Origin: Flavobacterium stagni
GTDB lineage: Bacteria > Bacteroidota > Bacteroidia > Flavobacteriales > Flavobacteriaceae
NCBI RefSeq assembly: GCF_004122105.1
Contig: NZ_SBKN01000001.1
Location: 124,001 to 188,000, forward strand
Length of the DNA stretch: 64,000 nt
Reading direction: 5' to 3'
The number at the start of each line of letters is the position of its first letter. Position 1 is the stretch's first letter. Below are positions 61,165 through 64,000 of this stretch, piece by piece. The position numbers were made by a program, and so were the translations under genes. The notes under the pieces are model-generated. The model did not search any database and had not been told where the DNA came from. It was given only the letters and a program-made list of their open reading frames with translations.

Positions 61165-61509
61165 TTATTTTTTGGCTTCTGTTAATTTGAAAACAATTGA
61201 CTGCGAGAGCGAAAGCACAACACTGAAGAGCATGGCCCAGCCGATATTTTTTACATCAAAACCATCTACGAAATAGTCACAAATCATGATCATCATTCCG
61301 TTGATGACCAACAGAAATAAACCCAAACTAAATACGGTAATAGGCAAGGTAAAAAGCACAAAAATAGGTTTAACTAAAAAGTTTAACAACCCCAACACTA
61401 TCGCAACTTTCAGTGCGGTGGTGAAGTGATTGACAACAATTCCTTTGAAAAAGTAGGGTAAAATCATTACGATTAAAGCAGTAATCAACACTCTTACAAG
61501 AAGTTTCAT
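61165..61509 (-). CDS. Phage-holin-like (YvlD-type) membrane protein
   Basis: 114 residues with four hydrophobic segments: LLVRVLITALIVMILPYFF, ALKVAIVLGLLNFLVKPIF, LPITVFSLGLFLLVINGMMIM, and MLFSVVLSLSQSIVFKL. This is the small four-helix family once called mycobacterial 4 TM phage holin. Despite the name, no phage genes are nearby, so lysis is unlikely; role unknown. It is transcribed toward tig. Confidence 0.82.
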   Translation of the reverse strand: MKLLVRVLITALIVMILPYFFKGIVVNHFTTALKVAIVLGLLNFLVKPIFVLFTLPITVFSLGLFLLVINGMMIMICDYFVDGFDVKNIGWAMLFSVVLSLSQSIVFKLTEAKK

Positions 61510-61606
61510 AAAATATTTTAATAAATTTAACAGCCCTAAAGGTAAAAAAAATTGTTTGTTTTGATATTATTAGCTAAGTTTGCTAGGTAATTAATAATTT
61601 TTGTAC

Positions 61607-62425
61607 ATGAAAAAACTTTTACTTTCTTTAACTTTATTGGCTTCCTCTTTTGGTTTTAGCCAAATCCTTACTCAGGATTTCCAAGGTGCAGATTGGCCTC
61701 CAACTGGTTGGACAACTGAAACTGGTGATGCAACTCGCCCATGGGGTTTTACAACCACAATTTTCAATGCAAATGGTCAAGCAACTTTCAACATCACAGG
61801 TGGAAAGTCGGCTTGTATTGCTTGGATTGAAACTCCAAATGATGCCCATTTAACAAGTCCATCGTTTAGTTTGGCTGGTTATTCCTCTGCCACATGGACA
61901 TTCAACATTAAATGTGGTTATGAGTATCAAGTGGATCCATTTCCAAACGGTGACATCTTAGCTCGCGTTTCTACAGACGGCGGTGCAACTTGGACAACTG
62001 AATGGGTAGAAGAGGATTACGGTCCTTACACTGACTATGAAACATTAAACATTTCTCTTGACTTAGCCAATTATTTAGGTCAATCTAATGTTATGATTCG
62101 TATTCAATATGTGGGTGCTGATGCTGACTCAGTATCTGTAGATGATTTCGTAGTTTCTGGTAACTTAGGAACAAACGAGGTTTTGGCTGATTCATTCAGT
62201 ACTTTCCCTAATCCAGTAAACAATGTATTGAACATTAAAAACAGTGAAAACACAACAATCAACACGATTTCAGTTGTCGACATCAACGGAAGAACAGTGA
62301 AAACTGTTAACGGTGGTGATGTTACTGAAGTTGCTGTAAATGTTGCTGATTTATCTGCAGGTGTTTACATGGTAAACATTGACACTAATGCTGGTAAAGC
62401 GGTTAAAAAATTCATCAAAAACTAA
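61607..62425 (+). CDS. Choice-of-anchor J-like T9SS type A cargo protein
   Basis: 272 residues. Signal peptide MKKLLLSLTLLASSFGFSQ; a jelly-roll domain opening with LTQDFQGADWPPTGWTTETG, as in choice-of-anchor J/MAM-like domains, with SACIAWIETPNDAHLTSPSF and ILARVSTDGGATWTTEW; and a C-terminal T9SS type A sorting domain from about residue 195 (FSTFPNPVNNVLNIKNSENT, DLSAGVYMVNIDTNAGKAVK). Surface-exposed or secreted. ATG at 61607 preferred over a TTG two codons upstream. Function unknown. Confidence 0.87.
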   Translation: MKKLLLSLTLLASSFGFSQILTQDFQGADWPPTGWTTETGDATRPWGFTTTIFNANGQATFNITGGKSACIAWIETPNDAHLTSPSFSLAGYSSATWTFNIKCGYEYQVDPFPNGDILARVSTDGGATWTTEWVEEDYGPYTDYETLNISLDLANYLGQSNVMIRIQYVGADADSVSVDDFVVSGNLGTNEVLADSFSTFPNPVNNVLNIKNSENTTINTISVVDINGRTVKTVNGGDVTEVAVNVADLSAGVYMVNIDTNAGKAVKKFIKN

Positions 62426-62444
62426 TTTTAGTTTTGTCAAATAG

Positions 62445-62475
62445 AAAAGGCTTCCGTTTGGAAGCTTTTTTTTTG
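62445..62475 (+). terminator. Terminator of the T9SS cargo gene
   Basis: GGCTTCC/GGAAGC(T) stem with a short loop and a run of eight T residues. Confidence 0.85.
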
Positions 62476-62487
62476 CTACTATTTGAA

Positions 62488-63252
62488 TCAATCTTTCAAA
62501 AATCGTGCTGTAATTTCAAAAAACGCTATCGGATTCTCTGCGTGAAGCCAATGCCCTACATTGGGAATTGTATCCAATACCGCTTGCGGAAAATGACTTT
62601 GAATTCCTTCCCAATCAGCATCTAGGATATAGCGTGAATTTCCGCCACGTAAAAATAAAGTGGGTTTATTGAAAATCGTGTTTTCGGGCAAAGCAGCCCC
62701 AACTTCCTCAATTTTCTCATTAAATATTTTCAAATTGAAACGAAAATCCAATTGACCGGGTGTTTTCCAATATAAATTTTTCATGAGAAATTGGCGTGTA
62801 CCAAAATCGGGAATGTAGGGATACAACATTTCTTCGACTTGCGCACGATCGGGTTGGCTCGTAAAATCCACGGCATTAAGTCCGGCCAAAATATCCTGAT
62901 GATGAGGCGCGTAATATTTGGGTCCGATATCGGCCACAACTAATTTTCGCACACGTTCAGGATGACGAACGGCCAACAACATGGCAATTTTCCCTCCCAT
63001 AGAATGTCCGATAACATCCATTTGTTGCAATTGATGAGCATCCGCATAATCGATGACATCTTGCATCATGACGTCGTAATTAAATTCATCGGAATGGAAA
63101 CTTTTACCGTGGTTTCGTAAATCCAACAAATGCACTTGATAGCCTAAGGCTGCGTATTGCGAGGAGAATGACTTCCAATTGTCAGACATTCCCATGAAAC
63201 CATGAATAATAATTAAGGGCTTGCCTTCACCTTCAATCCTAGAGAACAACAT
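62488..63252 (-). CDS. Alpha/beta-fold hydrolase (YbfF-like)
   Basis: 254 residues. Oxyanion region PLIIIHGFMGMSDNWKSFSS, nucleophile elbow DVIGHSMGGKIAMLLAV with Ser of GHSMGG, and the C-terminal His in IPNVGHWLHAENP. The segments LLDLRNHGKSFHSDEFNYDV and LVVADIGPKYYAPHH match the YbfF/acyl-esterase-like branch. Cytoplasmic; substrate unknown. It follows pdxJ by about 50 bp on the same strand. Confidence 0.9.
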   Translation of the reverse strand: MLFSRIEGEGKPLIIIHGFMGMSDNWKSFSSQYAALGYQVHLLDLRNHGKSFHSDEFNYDVMMQDVIDYADAHQLQQMDVIGHSMGGKIAMLLAVRHPERVRKLVVADIGPKYYAPHHQDILAGLNAVDFTSQPDRAQVEEMLYPYIPDFGTRQFLMKNLYWKTPGQLDFRFNLKIFNEKIEEVGAALPENTIFNKPTLFLRGGNSRYILDADWEGIQSHFPQAVLDTIPNVGHWLHAENPIAFFEITARFLKD

Positions 63253-63301
63253 ATCTTTTGAATTATAAATTTTAAATTATGAATTATGAATTGTTGTGCT
63301 A

Positions 63302-64000
63302 TTATTTCAATTTTTGAAGGTACATATTTACCACATTATCGAGGCCAAAATACAAGGCTTCTGAAATTAATGCGTGTCCGATAGAAACCTCTAAAAGTCC
63401 GGGAATATTTTGTTTAAAAAACTGAATGTTATCCAAACTTAAATCGTGACCTGCATTGATGCCTAATCCTAATTCCACGGCTTTTTCTGCAGCCATTCGA
63501 TAGGGCTCGATTCCTTTTTCATTCCCTACACTGTATTGATGTGCAAATGCTTCTGTATACAACTCAATCCGATCGGTACCGGTAGCCACTGCGCCTTCAA
63601 TCATAGCAACTTCTGGGTCGACAAAAATGGATGTTCGAATCCCGTGGCGTTTAAATTCGGTAATCACTTCCTTTAAATAATCACGATGTTTTACCGTATC
63701 CCAACCTGCAGATGACGTAATAGCCCCAATAGCATCGGGAACCAAGGTGACTTGCTCGGGTTGACATTCCAAAACCAAATCAATGAAATTATGCTGAGGA
63801 TTCCCCTCGATATTATATTCGGTTGTAACTACACTTCGCAAATCACGCGCATCTTGATAGCGAATATGGCGTTCATCGGGACGGGGATGCACGGTGATTC
63901 CATGCGCACCAAACCGCTGAATATCGGTTGCAACTCGTAATAAATCAGGCACGTTGCCCCCACGCGCATTGCGCAACGTGGCAATTTTATTGATGTTGAC
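63302..64000 (-). CDS. pdxJ: Pyridoxine 5'-phosphate synthase, N-terminus cut by window edge
   Basis: Condenses 3-amino-2-oxopropyl phosphate with deoxyxylulose 5-phosphate to make pyridoxine 5'-phosphate. The frame runs into the right edge and ends on a complete codon there; reading inward gives VNINKIATLRNARGGNVPDL, the usual family start after a short Met-containing lead, so only about five codons are missing. Further motifs are GAHGITVHPRPDERHIRYQD, LVPDAIGAITSSAGWDT, LGINAGHDLSLDNI and LLEVSIGHALISEALYFGLD. A TTG at 63976 is internal, not the start. Confidence 0.95.
   Translation of the reverse strand, partial: VNINKIATLRNARGGNVPDLLRVATDIQRFGAHGITVHPRPDERHIRYQDARDLRSVVTTEYNIEGNPQHNFIDLVLECQPEQVTLVPDAIGAITSSAGWDTVKHRDYLKEVITEFKRHGIRTSIFVDPEVAMIEGAVATGTDRIELYTEAFAHQYSVGNEKGIEPYRMAAEKAVELGLGINAGHDLSLDNIQFFKQNIPGLLEVSIGHALISEALYFGLDNVVNMYLQKLK

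Noticed and set aside
61165-61509. Prophage signal because of the holin-like family name
   Set aside because: No integrase, lysin, capsid or other phage genes are nearby, and the four-helix family is widespread in chromosomes.

Overview
The window looks like chromosomal DNA of a Flavobacteriaceae bacterium, most likely Flavobacterium or a close relative. Four signs point there. Several proteins carry type IX secretion (T9SS) sorting domains. Promoters have the Bacteroidetes -7 element TAnnTTTG. A FolK-deoxynucleoside kinase fusion is present. An intergenic repeat of a kind I associate with flavobacteria recurs. Most of the window is ordinary core genome. Both ends cut through genes: the left edge falls inside the first codons of an HlyD-type adaptor and the right edge inside pdxJ.

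Layout. 1-2880: HlyD adaptor and TolC-like protein, the downstream part of a type I-like export operon. 3042-9560: acyl-CoA hydrolase/transferase (minus), map with a methyltransferase, the T9SS plug protein, apaG and pruA. 9662-17280: secreted lipase-like T9SS cargo, rsmG, fatty acid desaturase, aspartate aminotransferase, then purT, DUF6370 and a Crp/Fnr regulator. 17280-20320: an AT-rich accessory island between two copies of a repeat and terminator module. 20316-26160: a small unknown gene, a membrane TPR-LuxR regulator, a redox/stress operon (pirin, GNAT, OsmC, YjdI, small membrane protein, FMN reductase), fabD and small lipoproteins. 26228-38130: a 2003-residue subtilisin-like T9SS protein, galE, a DegT aminotransferase, waaA and a DPP11-type S46 peptidase. 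38240-45913: small lipoprotein, tRNA-Leu and tRNA-Gly, mutS, DUF1573, TrmH-family methyltransferase, a C-type-lectin T9SS type B protein and folK-dNK. 46050-57394: sppA, AsmA, OM barrel, DUF2797, SIMPL, amidase, GH3, a 45-residue lipoprotein and a TonB-type receptor. 57445-64000: clpX, clpP and tig, a holin-like membrane protein, a T9SS cargo protein, an alpha/beta hydrolase and pdxJ.

The most interesting region is the island at 17671-20280. Its three minus-strand genes are packed as an operon: a lipoprotein whose C-terminal 52 residues hold six cysteines and resemble fulvocin C-related bacteriocins, a DUF1573 lipoprotein with a CxC motif, and a multi-spanning membrane protein with a TlpA-like thioredoxin domain (CAPC). 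The genes are much richer in A+T than their neighbours. A 120-bp direct repeat (about 88% identical by hand) containing a terminator lies on each side, together with REP-like palindromes. I read it as a mobile or acquired module for a disulfide-rich secreted peptide with its own thiol-redox helper; the function is inference.

Other points of note: two paralogous Ser/Thr-rich lipoprotein genes share a sigma-54-like promoter, terminators overlap promoters at two places, and five copies of the intergenic repeat are present, one with a nested hairpin.
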